Shown here: piece after piece, positions 1 to 13,772 of the stretch
How the letters are laid out: every line of letters begins with the position of its first letter
Numbering within the stretch: the stretch's first letter is position 1
NCBI RefSeq assembly: GCF_016863435.1
Contig: NZ_BOOW01000035.1
Span: 1-64,000, forward strand
Source: Sinosporangium siamense
GTDB taxonomy: Bacteria > Actinomycetota > Actinomycetes > Streptosporangiales > Streptosporangiaceae
Length of the DNA stretch: 64,000 nt
Reading direction: 5' to 3'
Translations under genes and position numbers: made by a program
The notes under the pieces: generated by a model
Databases searched by the model: none
What the model saw: the letters and a program-made list of their open reading frames with translations, nothing else
What the model was told of the DNA's origin: nothing

Positions 1-134
1 ATTAAGCTTCGGTGTTTCCGATCCTACAAGTTTTCGTTGATCTCGGTCAAACCGGCCGATCTTCGTAAACCAGGAGGATCTTTGCCGCTCCGTCTCCGGA
101 GCAACTTCTCCAACTTACCGTGACACCCACCGAG
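1..134 (-). other. Probable rRNA operon leader (transcribed leftward)
   Basis: No coding region is apparent here. Read on the minus strand, the stretch follows a consensus-like promoter (112-140) and contains a perfect 6-bp stem hairpin (87-92 pairing with 97-102, loop TCTC). Many actinomycete 16S rRNA genes have a leader of this kind: a TAAGTT-type -10 box, then a short GC hairpin, then a GATCGGAAAC-like A-rich stretch before the rRNA. No mature rRNA sequence is inside the window, so the identification is an inference from leader style and from tyrS lying upstream. Confidence 0.5.
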
Positions 135-140
135 TGTCGA
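112..140 (-). promoter_or_regulatory. Strong sigma70-type promoter, probably for an rRNA operon
   Basis: On the minus strand the -35 box TCGACA (135-140) and the -10 box TAAGTT (112-117) are separated by exactly 17 bp. Both boxes are close to the principal-sigma consensus, which is unusual in this GC-rich genome and typical of stable RNA promoters. Confidence 0.55.
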
Positions 141-291
141 ATCAACCGATTTTCCGGCTGATCAACTCATAGTGGACGACACCAGGCGGCCAACATGCAA
201 GCGCACGCCCGAGCCGCCAGGCTCATCGAAGAGGGTTCGCCTCGGGCCCGGAGCCGCGATCCGCAGCTCCCAGTTCCCCGGGGCGATGAGA

Positions 292-320
292 ACACTAAGC
301 TCCCCCGCCCCCCTCGTCAA
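292..320 (-). promoter_or_regulatory. Second leftward promoter upstream of the rRNA-like leader
   Basis: Minus-strand -35 TTGACG (315-320) and -10 TAGTGT (292-297) with a 17-bp spacer. A weaker candidate (TTGATC at 366-371, TACCTG at 344-349, 16-bp spacer) lies further upstream. Tandem promoters facing the same way are the usual architecture of actinobacterial rrn operons. The rest of 141-564 shows no gene; it contains a perfect palindrome GTAACGTTAC at 399-408. Confidence 0.5.
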
Positions 321-564
321 ATCGGCCCCGCAAACCGTATCCGCAGGTAAAAGCCCCACAGCCCGGATCAAGCCCCGAAATACCCACTCTTCGCGACCGT
401 AACGTTACCTACCTTGCGCCGCAGCAAAGCCTCACCTCACGGTGACACAGCGACAAAGAGCACTCAAGAAGCCGAAGGCCCCTGAGGTCCAAACACCCAA
501 ACACCCCAGGGACCGAATGCCTTGGACCCCGGCGCCGGCCGGCAACAGGATCCAAGGACGGCTG

Positions 565-1836
565 TCACGCGGAGACGAGCTCCACCGCACCCAGCGACCG
601 CTTGCCCCGGCGCAGGACGAGGAACCGCCCGTGGATGAGGTCCTCCGCCACCGGGACATAACCCTCATCCGTGATCTTCACGTTGTTGAGGTAGGCCCCG
701 CCCTCCTTGACCGCGCGCCGCGCCGCCGACTTGCTCTCGACGAGGCCGCTCTCCGCCAGCAGATCGATGAACGTCGCACCGAGGGCGGGAGCCGTCACCC
801 CAGGCAACTCGGCAAGAGCAGCCGCGAGGGTCCGCTCGGGAAGCTCGCCCAGAGCGCCCTGGCCGAAGAGCGCCTTGGAGGCCGCGATCACCGCGGCACA
901 CTCATCCGCACCATGCATAAGCGTGGTGAACTCCTCCGCCAGAGCACGCTGAGCGACGCGAGCGGCGGGACGGTCGGCCGTCTCCTTCTCCAGTGCCTCG
1001 ATCTCCTCCCGGGACCGGAAGCTGAAGATCTTCAGGAACTTCACGACGTCACGATCGTCGGCGTTGAGCCAGAACTGGTAGAAGGCGTATGGCGTGGTCA
1101 TCTCGGGGTCGAGCCAAACGGCCCCGCCCGCGGTCTTGCCGAACTTGGTGCCGTCGGCCTTGGTGATCAGCGGCACGGTGAGCGCGTGCACATGGTGGCC
1201 CTCGACCCGCCGGATGAGGTCGCAGCCGGCGGTGATGTTGCCCCACTGGTCGCTGCCGCCGATCTGCAGGCTGCAGCCGCGCCGACGGTGGAGCTCCAGA
1301 TAGTCGTTGGCCTGGAGGATCTGGTAGCTGAACTCGGTGTAGCTCAGCCCCTCACCGGCCAGACGGGCGCTGACGGCCTCGCGGGCGAGCATCCGGTTGA
1401 CCGGGAAATGCTTGCCGACGTCGCGCAGGAAGTCGATGGCGGTGAGCGGACCGGTCCAGTCGAGGTTGCTGACGAGGGCGGCCGAGGTGGGCCCCTCGTC
1501 GAAGGAGAGGAACTTCTCCACCTGCACCCGGATGCGGGACACCCAGTCGGCGACGACGTCGGCGGTGTTGAGGGCGCGTTCGCTGTTGCGCCCGCTGGGG
1601 TCGCCGATGAGGCCGGTGGCGCCGCCGACGAGGCCGATGGGACGGTGGCCGGCGCGCTGGAACCTCGTGAGGGTGAGCAGCGGCACCAGGTTGCCCACGT
1701 GCAGGGACGGCGCGGTGGGGTCGAACCCGCAATAGACCGTGATCGGGCCCTCGGCCAGCGACTCGCGGAGTGCGTCGATGTCGGTGGACTGCGCGATCAA
1801 TCCGCGCCAGGCGAGCTCATCGAGGATGTCGGTCAC
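565..1836 (-). CDS. tyrS: Tyrosyl-tRNA synthetase
   Basis: Charges tRNA-Tyr with tyrosine in the cytoplasm. The 423-residue protein is a normal class Ic TyrRS. The HIGH-type motif HVGN is at residues 46-49 within the Rossmann fold, and the KMSKS-type loop reads KFGKT near residue 230. The tyrosine-binding SDQWGNI segment lies before it. An S4 RNA-binding domain occupies roughly residues 355-420. The start is GTG at 1836, preceded by GAGGAA about ten bases upstream. It faces the same way as, and lies just upstream of, the proposed rRNA leader at the left edge. No T-box-like leader was recognised in the short gap to the divergent gene at 1978. Confidence 0.96.
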   Translation of the reverse strand: MTDILDELAWRGLIAQSTDIDALRESLAEGPITVYCGFDPTAPSLHVGNLVPLLTLTRFQRAGHRPIGLVGGATGLIGDPSGRNSERALNTADVVADWVSRIRVQVEKFLSFDEGPTSAALVSNLDWTGPLTAIDFLRDVGKHFPVNRMLAREAVSARLAGEGLSYTEFSYQILQANDYLELHRRRGCSLQIGGSDQWGNITAGCDLIRRVEGHHVHALTVPLITKADGTKFGKTAGGAVWLDPEMTTPYAFYQFWLNADDRDVVKFLKIFSFRSREEIEALEKETADRPAARVAQRALAEEFTTLMHGADECAAVIAASKALFGQGALGELPERTLAAALAELPGVTAPALGATFIDLLAESGLVESKSAARRAVKEGGAYLNNVKITDEGYVPVAEDLIHGRFLVLRRGKRSLGAVELVSA

Positions 1837-1964
1837 GGTGCAGAGATTCCTCAGTGTGTGGATTTACATCGATAAAAGCGAGCATGTCCGATCAAGAGCG
1901 TCAGACGCTACCCAGGCATACAGCCTGCCTGATCATCGCCGACTCGCGCCACTCGTCGGCGCGG

Positions 1965-1970
1965 TAACGT
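1965..1970 (+). promoter_or_regulatory. -10 box of a probable leaderless transcript
   Basis: TAACGT lies seven bases before the ATG at 1978 and no Shine-Dalgarno sequence is present, so transcription probably starts at or next to the start codon. No convincing -35 box was seen. Confidence 0.35.
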
Positions 1971-1977
1971 GCGATGC

Positions 1978-2403
1978 ATGTGGAAGGTGAGGCGCGAAGT
2001 GACGGTCGCCAAGGCGGTGGGCGCCCTGGTCTGCCTGGCATTGGCGGTCTTTTTCGCCCTGGATCAAGACACACGGGGAGTGGTGCTGGCCGCCCCCGCC
2101 ACCGTGCTCCTCGCCGTCCTCGCGGCGCGCGACCTCATCGTGCCGGTACGGCTGGCGCCCGACGACGACGGCCTCACGATGGTGGTCGGGTTCGCGGGAC
2201 GCCACCACGTGCCGTGGAGTGAGGTGACCGACATCCGGGTGGACGTGCGCAGGCGCCTGACCTCGCGCACCGAGCTGCTGGAGGTGCACACCGAGGAGGG
2301 GCTCCAGGTGTTCAGCTCCTACGATCTCGGGGTGCCGTGCAAGGAGGCTCTCGCCGTACTCCGCGAGAAGTGGCATCAGGCCCGGCGCCGGGGCACGTGC
2401 TGA
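1978..2403 (+). CDS. Small PH-domain membrane protein
   Basis: A 141-residue protein with two adjacent hydrophobic segments near its N-terminus (about residues 8-25 and 31-47). They are followed by a soluble bacterial PH-like domain containing the phrase [13 protein letters not shown]. Actinobacteria carry many such PH-domain membrane proteins (DUF2581 / low-molecular-weight antigen 6 type). Their biochemical role is largely unknown. I chose ATG 1978 over the in-frame GTG at 1969 because the upstream -10 box would place transcription start on the ATG. Its 3' end overlaps the convergent glycosylase gene by 28 bp, so the two transcripts are antisense at their tails. Confidence 0.75.
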   Translation: MWKVRREVTVAKAVGALVCLALAVFFALDQDTRGVVLAAPATVLLAVLAARDLIVPVRLAPDDDGLTMVVGFAGRHHVPWSEVTDIRVDVRRRLTSRTELLEVHTEEGLQVFSSYDLGVPCKEALAVLREKWHQARRRGTC

Positions 2404-3017
2404 CGGTGGGGTGACACGGTCGGGTCGCCCTCGATCCAGAAACGCCAGAGGGTCTCCTTGCCGTTGGCGATGCCGGTGCGCGGGCCGGCTTTGACCGTGC
2501 CGGGCGGCGGCGGTGTGCCTTCGAGCAGCCGGATCGGGCCGCCGGGCAGGCAGCAGTCGAGCCCGTTCTGGTCGCGGCCGAGGCCCAGGGCGACGGCCAG
2601 CCGGGCGGGGCCACGGCCCAGATCACGCTCGGGAACGGCGGCTGAGGCGGCCCGCGAACGCTCCCTGGCGGCGCGGGCGAGGGGTGCGCCTTCGACGATC
2701 TCGCCCGCCCTGAGCAGCACGGCCGACCCCATGCCCTTGGGCAGGCAGACGAGATTGGCGCAGAAATGCATGCCGTATGTGAAGTAGACATACATGTGCC
2801 CAGGCTCCCCGAACATCACGGAGTTGCGTGGGGTCTGGCCGCGATAGGTGTGGGAGGCGGGGTCCTCGCCCGGCAGGCCATATGCCTCGACCTCGGTGAG
2901 ACGCGCGGCGACGCGTCCCGCCGGCGTGACGTGGACGAGGACGTGGCCGAGCAGGCCGGGTGCGACCTGCTCGGCGGGCCGGTCGAAGAACTCCCGCTCT
3001 AGGAGCCGCTCGCCCAT
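2376..3017 (-). CDS. mpg: DNA-3-methyladenine glycosylase (AAG/MPG family)
   Basis: Removes alkylated purines such as 3-methyladenine from DNA, starting base-excision repair. The 213-residue protein has the usual family length and landmarks: the catalytic-site segment TEVEAY near residue 42, the [11 protein letters not shown] segment, and the wedge [12 protein letters not shown] around residues 75-86. It overlaps the end of argH by 19 bp and is probably translated from the same transcript, a position outside arginine metabolism that likely reflects only read-through expression. The C-terminus runs into the convergent PH-domain gene. Confidence 0.92.
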   Translation of the reverse strand: MGERLLEREFFDRPAEQVAPGLLGHVLVHVTPAGRVAARLTEVEAYGLPGEDPASHTYRGQTPRNSVMFGEPGHMYVYFTYGMHFCANLVCLPKGMGSAVLLRAGEIVEGAPLARAARERSRAASAAVPERDLGRGPARLAVALGLGRDQNGLDCCLPGGPIRLLEGTPPPPGTVKAGPRTGIANGKETLWRFWIEGDPTVSPHRQHVPRRRA

Positions 3018-4417
3018 GCGGCCTGGTCGTCGACGTCGTCGCGCAGGGAGGCGAGCTGCTCGCGGACCCGGTCGGGGGCGGTGCCGCCGTGGGCCTTGCG
3101 CGAGGCGAGGGCGCCGGCGACGTTCAGGACGTCGCGCACATCGGGGGTGAAGTGCGGCGACACCTTGATCAGCTCATCGTCGGTGAGCACGTCGAAGGTC
3201 TTGTCGTTGACCTGGCACCACACGACGAGGTGGCCGACGGCCTCGTGGGCCTCGCGGAAGGCGATGCCCTTGCGCACGAGTAGCTCGGCGAGGTCGGTGG
3301 CCAGGGCGAAGCCGTCGGGAGCGCTCTCGGCGAGCTTGGCGGTGTTGACCCGCATGGTGGACACGAGCCCGGCGACGGCCGGCAGGACGAGCAGGAGGGT
3401 GTCGACCGTGTCGAAGACCGGCTCCTTGTCCTCCTGCAGGTCGCGGTTGTAGGTCTGCGGAAGGCCCTTGAGCGTGGTGAGCAGCGACATCAGGTTGCCG
3501 ATGAGCCGCCCGGACTTGCCGCGGGCGAGCTCGGCCACGTCGGGGTTCTTCTTCTGCGGCATGATCGACGAGCCCGTGGAGTAGGCGTCGTCCATCTCGA
3601 TCCAGCGGAACTCCTGCGAGGCCCAGAGCACGATCTCCTCGCCCAGCCTCGACAGGTGCACACCGACCATCGCCGCGCAGAACAGGAACTCCGCGGCGAA
3701 ATCGCGGTCGGAGACCGCGTCCATCGAGTTGGGCGCGGCGGAGTCGAATCCGAGCTCACGGGCGACGGCCTGCGGGTCGAGCGGCAGGGAGGAGCCGGCG
3801 AGCGCTCCCGAGCCGAGCGGGCAGACCGCCGCGCGGCGGTCCCAGTCGCGCAGCCGGTCGATGTCGCGGGCGAAGGCGTGCACGTGGGCGAGGAGCTGGT
3901 GGCCGAAGGACACCGGCTGGGCGTGCTGGAGGTGGGTCATGCCGGGGGCGGCGGTCTCGGCGTGCTCCTCGGCCTGGGCCATCAGCGCGGTCTCAAGCTC
4001 GACGAGCCGCGAGACGATGGTGCGCACGTGGTCGCGGAGGTAGAGCCGGAGGTCGGTCGCGACCTGGTCGTTGCGGCTGCGCCCGGCGCGCAGCTTGCCG
4101 CCGAGGGTGCCGAGCCGCTCAAGCAGCCCGCGCTCAAGCGCGGTGTGCACGTCCTCGTCGGCGACGGTGGGCCGGAACTCCCCTGCCTTGCAGGCACGCT
4201 CCAGGTCGTCGAGCGCGCCGATCATGCGGTCGAGCTCGTCTTCGCTCAGCAGCCCGGCGCGATGCAGGACTCGCGCGTGGGCGCGGGAGGCCAGCAAGTC
4301 GTACGGCGCGAGCCGCCAGTCGAACTGCACACTGACAGAGAGCCTGGTCAGCGCGTCGGCCGGGCCTCCTTCGAACCGGCCGCCCCACAACCGCATGGGC
4401 TTGCCACCTTCACTCAC
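2999..4417 (-). CDS. argH: Argininosuccinate lyase
   Basis: Last step of arginine synthesis: splits argininosuccinate into arginine and fumarate. The 472-residue protein is a fumarase/aspartase superfamily member with the signature [12 protein letters not shown], whose flexible loop carries the catalytic serine, and TGRSRND-type substrate contacts ([10 protein letters not shown]). I take the GTG at 4417, preceded by GGAAG eight bases upstream, rather than the upstream extension; ATG 4396 ([11 protein letters not shown]) is an alternative. It follows argR after a gap of about 165 bp, so it may be separately boosted. argG is not in the window. Confidence 0.95.
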   Translation of the reverse strand: MSEGGKPMRLWGGRFEGGPADALTRLSVSVQFDWRLAPYDLLASRAHARVLHRAGLLSEDELDRMIGALDDLERACKAGEFRPTVADEDVHTALERGLLERLGTLGGKLRAGRSRNDQVATDLRLYLRDHVRTIVSRLVELETALMAQAEEHAETAAPGMTHLQHAQPVSFGHQLLAHVHAFARDIDRLRDWDRRAAVCPLGSGALAGSSLPLDPQAVARELGFDSAAPNSMDAVSDRDFAAEFLFCAAMVGVHLSRLGEEIVLWASQEFRWIEMDDAYSTGSSIMPQKKNPDVAELARGKSGRLIGNLMSLLTTLKGLPQTYNRDLQEDKEPVFDTVDTLLLVLPAVAGLVSTMRVNTAKLAESAPDGFALATDLAELLVRKGIAFREAHEAVGHLVVWCQVNDKTFDVLTDDELIKVSPHFTPDVRDVLNVAGALASRKAHGGTAPDRVREQLASLRDDVDDQAAWASGS

Positions 4418-4581
4418 GGTGAGTCTTCCTCGCTTTCGGATTTGAGCTTGTCGGCGCCCGCGCCCGCCGGATGGCCCGGGGGCGCGGCGTTCCACGCGAC
4501 CTTACAGCGCGCTACTCATCGGTGGTGAACCGGCGAGGAGCGCCACGCGTGTCTATGCGGCACGACGCCGGTCACGGGAGG

Positions 4582-5088
4582 TCAGGCGCGCCTGTCGGCG
4601 GCGCGCAGCAGCGCCTCGGCGAGACCTGCGCCCCCTTGGGGATCGCGGCTGATGATCAGGATCGTGTCGTCGCCGGCGACCGTGCCGAGGATGGACTCCC
4701 ATCCCGCGTGATCGATCGCCGAGGCGAGGAACTGCGCGGCGCCGGGCGGGGTGCGGGCGATCACCAGGTTGGCGGACGCCTCGGCCGAGACCAGGAGCTC
4801 CTCGGCGATGCGCCGCAGGCGGGCGGCGGGGGTCTCCCCCGTGCCCAGCCGGGCGAGCGGGATGCGGGCGCCGCCTTCGCCTGGGAGGGCGTAGACGAGT
4901 GATCCGTCCTCTGCGCGCAGTTTGAGGGCGCCGAGTTCGTCCAGGTCCCGCGAGAGGGTGGCCTGGGTGACCTCGACGCCGCTTTCTGCGAGCAGTTTCG
5001 CCAGCTCGGGCTGGGATCGCACGGGCTGGCGGGCCAGCAGGTCGGTGATCCTGGCCTGCCTGGCGGTTTTGGTCATGGGAATGCTCAT
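4582..5088 (-). CDS. argR: Arginine repressor
   Basis: Hexameric transcription factor that binds ARG boxes when arginine is bound and represses arginine synthesis. The protein has 168 residues. The N-terminal winged helix contains the recognition region [14 protein letters not shown]. The C-terminal oligomerisation and arginine-binding domain contains the conserved GDDTILII segment. The start is ATG 5088 with GGAG about nine bases upstream; a second ATG at 5076 is possible. It lies inside the operon that it should control, between argF and argH, as in Streptomyces. The probable operator is upstream of argC (10313-10380). Confidence 0.95.
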   Translation of the reverse strand: MSIPMTKTARQARITDLLARQPVRSQPELAKLLAESGVEVTQATLSRDLDELGALKLRAEDGSLVYALPGEGGARIPLARLGTGETPAARLRRIAEELLVSAEASANLVIARTPPGAAQFLASAIDHAGWESILGTVAGDDTILIISRDPQGGAGLAEALLRAADRRA

Positions 5089-5122
5089 GGTCAGTGCTCC
5101 GGGTCCATCCACAATGTGGACG

Positions 5123-7225
<2,103 letters not shown>

Positions 7226-7229
<4 letters not shown>

Positions 7230-8130
7230 TGTCCACCCCCGGGAATGACCATGGTTCCGACACCCTGGTCGGTGAAGATCTCCAGCAGGAGCGAGCGGGG
7301 CTTCCTGCCGTCGAGCACGTGCGCCTGGGGCACGCCGCCTTGGACGGCGCGCAGACAGGCTTCCATTTTGGGCACCATCCCGCTGGAGAGGGAAGGCAGT
7401 AGTTCGACGAGTTCGCCGGCGGTGAGCCGGCCGATCACCTCGGTGCTCGCCGGCCAGTCGGCGTAGAGGCCCTCGACGTCGGTGAGCACGATGAGTTTGC
7501 TCGCCTGGAGCGCCACCGCGAGCGCCGCGGCGGCGGTGTCGGCGTTGACGTTGTAGACCGTGCCGTCCTCGCCGCGGGCGACGGAGGAGACGACCGGGAT
7601 GCGGCCGTCGGCGAGCAGGGCGCGTACGGCTCCCGCCTCGACCTTGACGATCTCCCCGACCTGGCCGATGTCCACCTTCTCCCCGTCGACCACCGCGTGC
7701 TTGCGGACCGCGGTGAACAGATGGGCGTCCTCGCCCGACATGCCGACGGCGAACGGGCCGTGCCGGTTGAGCAGGCCGACGACGTCGCGGTTGACCTGGC
7801 CGACGAGCACCATGCGCACGACCTCCATGGCCTCGGGCGTGGTGACCCGCAGGCCCGCGGTGAAGGTGCTCTCGATGCCGAGGCGCTGGAGGTGGGCGTT
7901 GATCTGCGGGCCGCCGCCGTGGACGACGACGGGCCTGAGCCCGGCGTAGCGGAGGAACATGATGTCCTGCGCGAAGCCCGCCTTGAGCGCGTCGTCGGTC
8001 ATGGCGTTGCCGCCGTATTTCACGACGACGGTCGCGCCGTGGAAGCGGGCCAGCCAGGGCAGCGCCTCGATCAGCGTGCCGGCCTTGGCGGCGACGCCGT
8101 CGATGCCGTCGAGGTGGAGGTCGGTGGCGG

Positions 8131-8134
<4 letters not shown>
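7226..8134 (-). CDS. argB: Acetylglutamate kinase
   Basis: Phosphorylates N-acetylglutamate, the controlling step of arginine synthesis. The 302-residue amino-acid-kinase fold protein shows VVKYGGNAM (phosphate binding), [11 protein letters not shown] and LTDVEGLY. I start it at ATG 8134, which overlaps the argJ stop codon by 4 bp (ATGA). The longer open frame upstream is arginine-rich out-of-frame argJ sequence. In actinobacteria with the argJ cycle this kinase is usually arginine-feedback-inhibited; that is family knowledge, not visible here. Confidence 0.96.
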
Positions 8135-10326
<2,192 letters not shown>

Positions 10327-10351
10327 TCTGCCCTCATGAGCTTGCTTAAGG

Positions 10352-10380
10352 ATTATGCATCCCTAGGGATGGTCATGCAA
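10352..10380 (-). promoter_or_regulatory. Promoter of the argCJBDFRH operon
   Basis: On the minus strand, -35 TTGCAT (10375-10380) and -10 CATAAT (10352-10357) with a 17-bp spacer. Both boxes contain or abut ARG-box half-sites (TGCAT), which fits direct repression of the operon by ArgR bound to arginine. Confidence 0.65.
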
Positions 10381-10502
10381 GCACACATACCCCATCTCCC
10401 AAGCACGCAAATCAGACTTCGAGGGAAGTATCACTGCATGGCCACTCACAGCAGCCGATCAACGCTGTCTAATGACGGTAAACCGAATCTCGTTTCTGCC
10501 CT

Positions 10503-10700
10503 TTGCTGCAGGGCGACCGCGTCGCGCTCGCGATGCGCAACTATCCCGAGTGGGTCGTCTCCTTCTCCGCGATCATGGCCCTCGGGGCCGTCGCCGTACC
10601 CCTCAACGCCTGGTGGACCCGCTCGGAGCTGGAATTCGGCCTGGCCGACTCGGGCAAGATCCTCAAGACGAAGCTGAGGCACGAGGTCCTCGGCGGGTGA
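10503..10700 (+). pseudogene. Decayed AMP-dependent acyl-CoA synthetase (internal deletion)
   Basis: The frame reads GDRVALAMRNYPEWVVSFSA, continuing to ...LEFGLADSG, which is the N-terminal part of an acyl-CoA synthetase/ligase. It jumps directly to KILKTKLR, which belongs to the extreme C-terminal catalytic-lysine motif (SGKILKTKLR) of the same family. Some 400 residues between them are missing and the frame is intact across the junction. The natural proteins have an SG dipeptide on both sides of this join, so a deletion between short repeats is likely. An in-frame stop (TAA, 10479-10481) lies upstream and no real start is present. Non-functional remnant. Confidence 0.75.
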
Positions 10701-10781
10701 GCGGGGGCGCGGCCGGGGTCCGGTCCCCCCGGCCGCGCCGGCTTCCGCCGTACCGCTTGGCGGATGGCGGCTGAAAATCAT

Positions 10782-10811
10782 TTGCGGTGCGGCATGGCCG
10801 ATGCCCACAAT
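10782..10811 (+). promoter_or_regulatory. Promoter of the MFS gene, leaderless transcript
   Basis: TTGCGG (10782-10787), 18-bp spacer, CACAAT (10806-10811). The GTG at 10820 begins nine bases after the -10 box and has no Shine-Dalgarno sequence, so the mRNA is probably leaderless. Confidence 0.45.
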
Positions 10812-10819
10812 GGCACTTC

Positions 10820-12127
10820 GTGGCCGAAAAGTCTGATCGCACCTTCAGGGCCCGGCTACGCGGGCTGGGCATGGACATCCGGCCACTCCGGGAGTCCCGG
10901 GATTTCCGCCTCCTCATGGGCTCCGGGATCATCACCATGTTCGGGAGCTTCCTGACCTACGTCACGGTTCCCCTCCAGATGAAGGAACTGACCGGCTCCT
11001 ATGTGGCGGTCGGCCTGGTCAGCCTCGCGGAGTTCATCCCCATGGTGGTGTGCGGGTTGTGGGGCGGCGCCATCGCCGACGCGCTCGATCGGCGCAAGGT
11101 TGTGCTCTGGTGTGAGGTCGGCCTCGCTCTCGCGGCGCTGATCCTGATGATCAACGCGCTGCTGCCCGAGCCGCAGGTCTGGGTGCTCTACGTGCTCGGC
11201 GCCTGCCTGGCCGGGCTCGACAGCCTCCAGCGGCCGAGCCTCGACGCCATGGTGCCCAGGGTCGTCAAGCACGACCAGCTCACCGCCGCCGCGGCGCTCA
11301 TCTCCTTCCGCTGGAACTTCGGCGCCATCGTCGGGCCCGCGCTCGCCGGCGTCATCGTCGTGGCCTTCGGGCCCGCCGTGACCTACGGCATCGACGTGGT
11401 GTCCTACGTGCTGTCCTTCGTGCTGCTGTGGCGCGTGCGCCGCCTCCCGCCGCGCGAGGACGCCACGCCCGCCTCGCTCAAGTCCCTCGTGCAGGGCATG
11501 CGCTACGCGGTCAGCCGATCCGACCTCATGGGCACCTACCTCGTGGACATGGCGGCGATGTTCTTCGCCATCGCCACCGCGCTCTACCCCTTCCTCGTCG
11601 ACGAACTCGGCGTCCCCACCGCCCTCGGCCTCCTCTACTCCGCCGGGGCCGCAGGCTCCCTCCTCGCCTCGGTCACCTCAGGCTGGACCCGGCGCGTGCA
11701 CCGCCACGGGCTCGGGGTGATCGTCGCCGCCGTGCTCTGGGGGGCGGCGATGGGGGTGGCCGCGCTCGTCCCCAACATCTGGATCGTGGTGCTCTGCCTC
11801 GCCGTCGCCGGGGCCGCCGACATGATCAGCGGCATCTTCCGGTCCACCATCTGGAACCAGACCATTCCCGACGAGCTCCGCGGCCGTCTGGCGGGCATCG
11901 AACTGCTCTCCTACTCCACCGGGCCCATGCTCGGCAACGCCCGGGCCGGTTTCATGGCGCAGTTCGGCGGGGCGCGTTTTTCGGTCGGGGTCGGCGGGCT
12001 GCTGTGCGTCGGCGCGGTCGCGCTGCTGGCGGCGGTGCTGCCGAAGTTCAGGAAATACGACGCGCGCACCGACGAACACGCCCTCGCCGAACGCAGGCGA
12101 CGCGAAGCGCTGGTGGCCGAGGGCTGA
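10820..12127 (+). CDS. MFS transporter, EntS/MFS_3-type exporter
   Basis: A 435-residue integral membrane protein with about twelve hydrophobic segments and the MFS motif after helix 2 (GGAIADALDRRKVV). The overall character resembles the MFS_3/EntS-like branch that includes siderophore and multidrug exporters. There is no neighbouring biosynthetic cluster to suggest a substrate. The start is GTG 10820 (VAEKSDRTFRARL), supported by a promoter placing transcription start on that codon; ATG 10871 is a shorter alternative. The C-terminal tail is charged and cytoplasmic. Confidence 0.8.
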   Translation: MAEKSDRTFRARLRGLGMDIRPLRESRDFRLLMGSGIITMFGSFLTYVTVPLQMKELTGSYVAVGLVSLAEFIPMVVCGLWGGAIADALDRRKVVLWCEVGLALAALILMINALLPEPQVWVLYVLGACLAGLDSLQRPSLDAMVPRVVKHDQLTAAAALISFRWNFGAIVGPALAGVIVVAFGPAVTYGIDVVSYVLSFVLLWRVRRLPPREDATPASLKSLVQGMRYAVSRSDLMGTYLVDMAAMFFAIATALYPFLVDELGVPTALGLLYSAGAAGSLLASVTSGWTRRVHRHGLGVIVAAVLWGAAMGVAALVPNIWIVVLCLAVAGAADMISGIFRSTIWNQTIPDELRGRLAGIELLSYSTGPMLGNARAGFMAQFGGARFSVGVGGLLCVGAVALLAAVLPKFRKYDARTDEHALAERRRREALVAEG

Positions 12128-12229
12128 GCGGCCCTCGGGGCACACTCGCGGCCGTGCTCCGCGCCGCCCCCGGGCCACGAGCCCCGGAAATTCCGCGGTT
12201 CTGACACGCCCGTGCGTTACCCTTCAAGC

Positions 12230-12394
12230 GTGCCCATCGTCATCCGCCTTGCCCCTGGTTGCCGCCCGCGCGGCTGCCGGGCCCCCGCGCGGCGTGTGCT
12301 CGGGCGCCGGGTGCGCTATGTGATCGGCGCCGAGCCCGGCCAGATCAACGGCATGCGATGGCTCCGCGCGCCACGCGCCAGGCGGGCCGCCTGA
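12230..12394 (+). CDS. trpM: Tryptophan biosynthesis modulator TrpM
   Basis: A 54-residue, arginine-rich basic protein. The central phrases LAPGCRPRGCRAPARRV and EPGQINGMRW are what I recall of the small TrpM protein upstream of trpBA in Streptomyces coelicolor. That protein was reported to modulate tryptophan production and differentiation through an unknown mechanism. The start is taken as GTG 12230, six bases after a -10-like TACCCT, suggesting leaderless expression. It precedes trpB by about 180 bp that contain two perfect hairpins. The family assignment is from memory of the sequence. Confidence 0.65.
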   Translation: MPIVIRLAPGCRPRGCRAPARRVLGRRVRYVIGAEPGQINGMRWLRAPRARRAA

Positions 12395-12443
12395 GGGCCG
12401 GCTCCGCCGTTCGTTCCCTTCTTCGGAACTCCTGATCTTCTCC

Positions 12444-12516
12444 GGTCCCGGCCGGGCGTCGTTCTGACCCGCCGGGACCCCTGTCCGGCATGCGGCTTCA
12501 TCTCACGGCATGCCGG
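12444..12516 (+). promoter_or_regulatory. Two perfect hairpins in the trpM-trpB gap
   Basis: The first stem pairs GGTCCCGGC (12444-12452) with GCCGGGACC (12471-12479). The second pairs CCGGCATGC (12485-12493) with GCATGCCGG (12508-12516). Both are 9 bp and perfect and lie between trpM and trpB. Neither has a U tract. They could be an attenuator, a processing site or a terminator after trpM; no Trp-rich leader peptide is present. Confidence 0.5.
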
Positions 12517-12572
12517 GCGTAGCCGTATGGGTCTCACGAATCCGGGGCGCGTGCCCTGGCTCAGGAGCATGC

Positions 12573-13772
12573 ATGTCTGCGATGAACAGCGAAGAATCTG
12601 GATATTTCGGTGCGTTCGGCGGCAAGTTCATCCCGGAGGCGCTGGTCGCCGCCGTGGACGAGGTCGCCGCCGAGTACGGCAAAGCCAAGGCGGACCCCGC
12701 GTTCGCCACCGAACTGGAGGAACTCCTCGTTCACTACGCCGGGCGCCCGAGCGCGCTCACCGAGGTGCCCCGCTTCGCCCGGCACGCCGGGGGCGCGCGG
12801 GTGTTCCTCAAACGCGAGGATCTCAACCACACCGGCTCACACAAGGTCAACAACGTGCTCGCACAGGCGCTGCTGACCAGGAGGATGGGCAAGCCGCGGG
12901 TCATCGCGGAGACCGGCGCGGGCTCGCATGGGGTGGCGACCGCGACCGCGTGCGCGTTGTTCGGGCTGAAGTGCACCGTTTACATGGGCGAGGTCGACAC
13001 CCGGCGGCAGGCGCTCAATGTGGCGCGGATGAGGATGCTCGGCGCCGAGGTCATCCCCGTCACCTCCGGCTCCCGCACCCTCAAGGACGCCATCAACGAG
13101 ACGTTCCGCGACTGGGTGGCCAACACCGACACCACGCACTACATCTTCGGCACGGTCGCCGGGCCCCACCCCTTTCCCGCCATGATCCGCGACTTCCAGC
13201 GCATCATCGGGGTGGAGGCCCGGCGCCAGATCCTCGAACGCGCCGGGCGGCTGCCGGACGCGGCGGTCGCGTGCGTCGGGGGAGGGTCCAACGCGATCGG
13301 TCTCTTCCACGCCTTCCTCCCCGACCAGGATGTACGCCTCATCGGCTGCGAAGCCGCCGGGCACGGCGTCGAGACCGGGAAACACGCGGCGACGTTGTCG
13401 GCGGGCGAACCCGGCATCCTTCATGGTTCACGCTCTTACGTGCTGCAGGACGAGGAAGGGCAGATCACCGAGCCCTGCTCGATCTCCGCCGGGCTCGACT
13501 ATCCGGGCATCGGGCCCGAGCACGCCTACCTGCACGAGATCGGCCGCGGCGAGTACCGCCCGGTCACCGACGACGCCGCGATGCAGGCGTTCCGGCTACT
13601 CGCGTCGACCGAGGGCATCATCCCGGCGATCGAGAGCGCACACGCCCTCGCCGGCGCCCTTGACGTCGGCGCCGAACTCGGCCCGGACGGGCTGATTCTC
13701 GTGAACCTATCCGGACGTGGCGACAAGGACATGGACACCGCCGCCCGCTACTTCGAGAGGAACGCCACGTGA
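12573..13772 (+). CDS. trpB: Tryptophan synthase beta subunit
   Basis: Joins indole and serine to give tryptophan, using PLP. The protein has 399 residues. The PLP lysine lies in HTGSHKVNN, the phosphate-binding GGGSNAIG is near the middle, and the indole-site ETGAGSHG segment is intact. ATG 12573 follows AGGAG at 12563-12567; ATG 12582 is a possible alternative. Its stop codon overlaps the trpA start in GTGA, so the two subunits are made together. The other trp genes are elsewhere. Confidence 0.97.
   Translation: MSAMNSEESGYFGAFGGKFIPEALVAAVDEVAAEYGKAKADPAFATELEELLVHYAGRPSALTEVPRFARHAGGARVFLKREDLNHTGSHKVNNVLAQALLTRRMGKPRVIAETGAGSHGVATATACALFGLKCTVYMGEVDTRRQALNVARMRMLGAEVIPVTSGSRTLKDAINETFRDWVANTDTTHYIFGTVAGPHPFPAMIRDFQRIIGVEARRQILERAGRLPDAAVACVGGGSNAIGLFHAFLPDQDVRLIGCEAAGHGVETGKHAATLSAGEPGILHGSRSYVLQDEEGQITEPCSISAGLDYPGIGPEHAYLHEIGRGEYRPVTDDAAMQAFRLLASTEGIIPAIESAHALAGALDVGAELGPDGLILVNLSGRGDKDMDTAARYFERNAT

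Noticed and set aside
442-1875. Long plus-strand open frame opposite tyrS
   Set aside because: Antisense shadow of a clearly conserved gene; GC-rich codon bias keeps the opposite frame open and its translation resembles no family.
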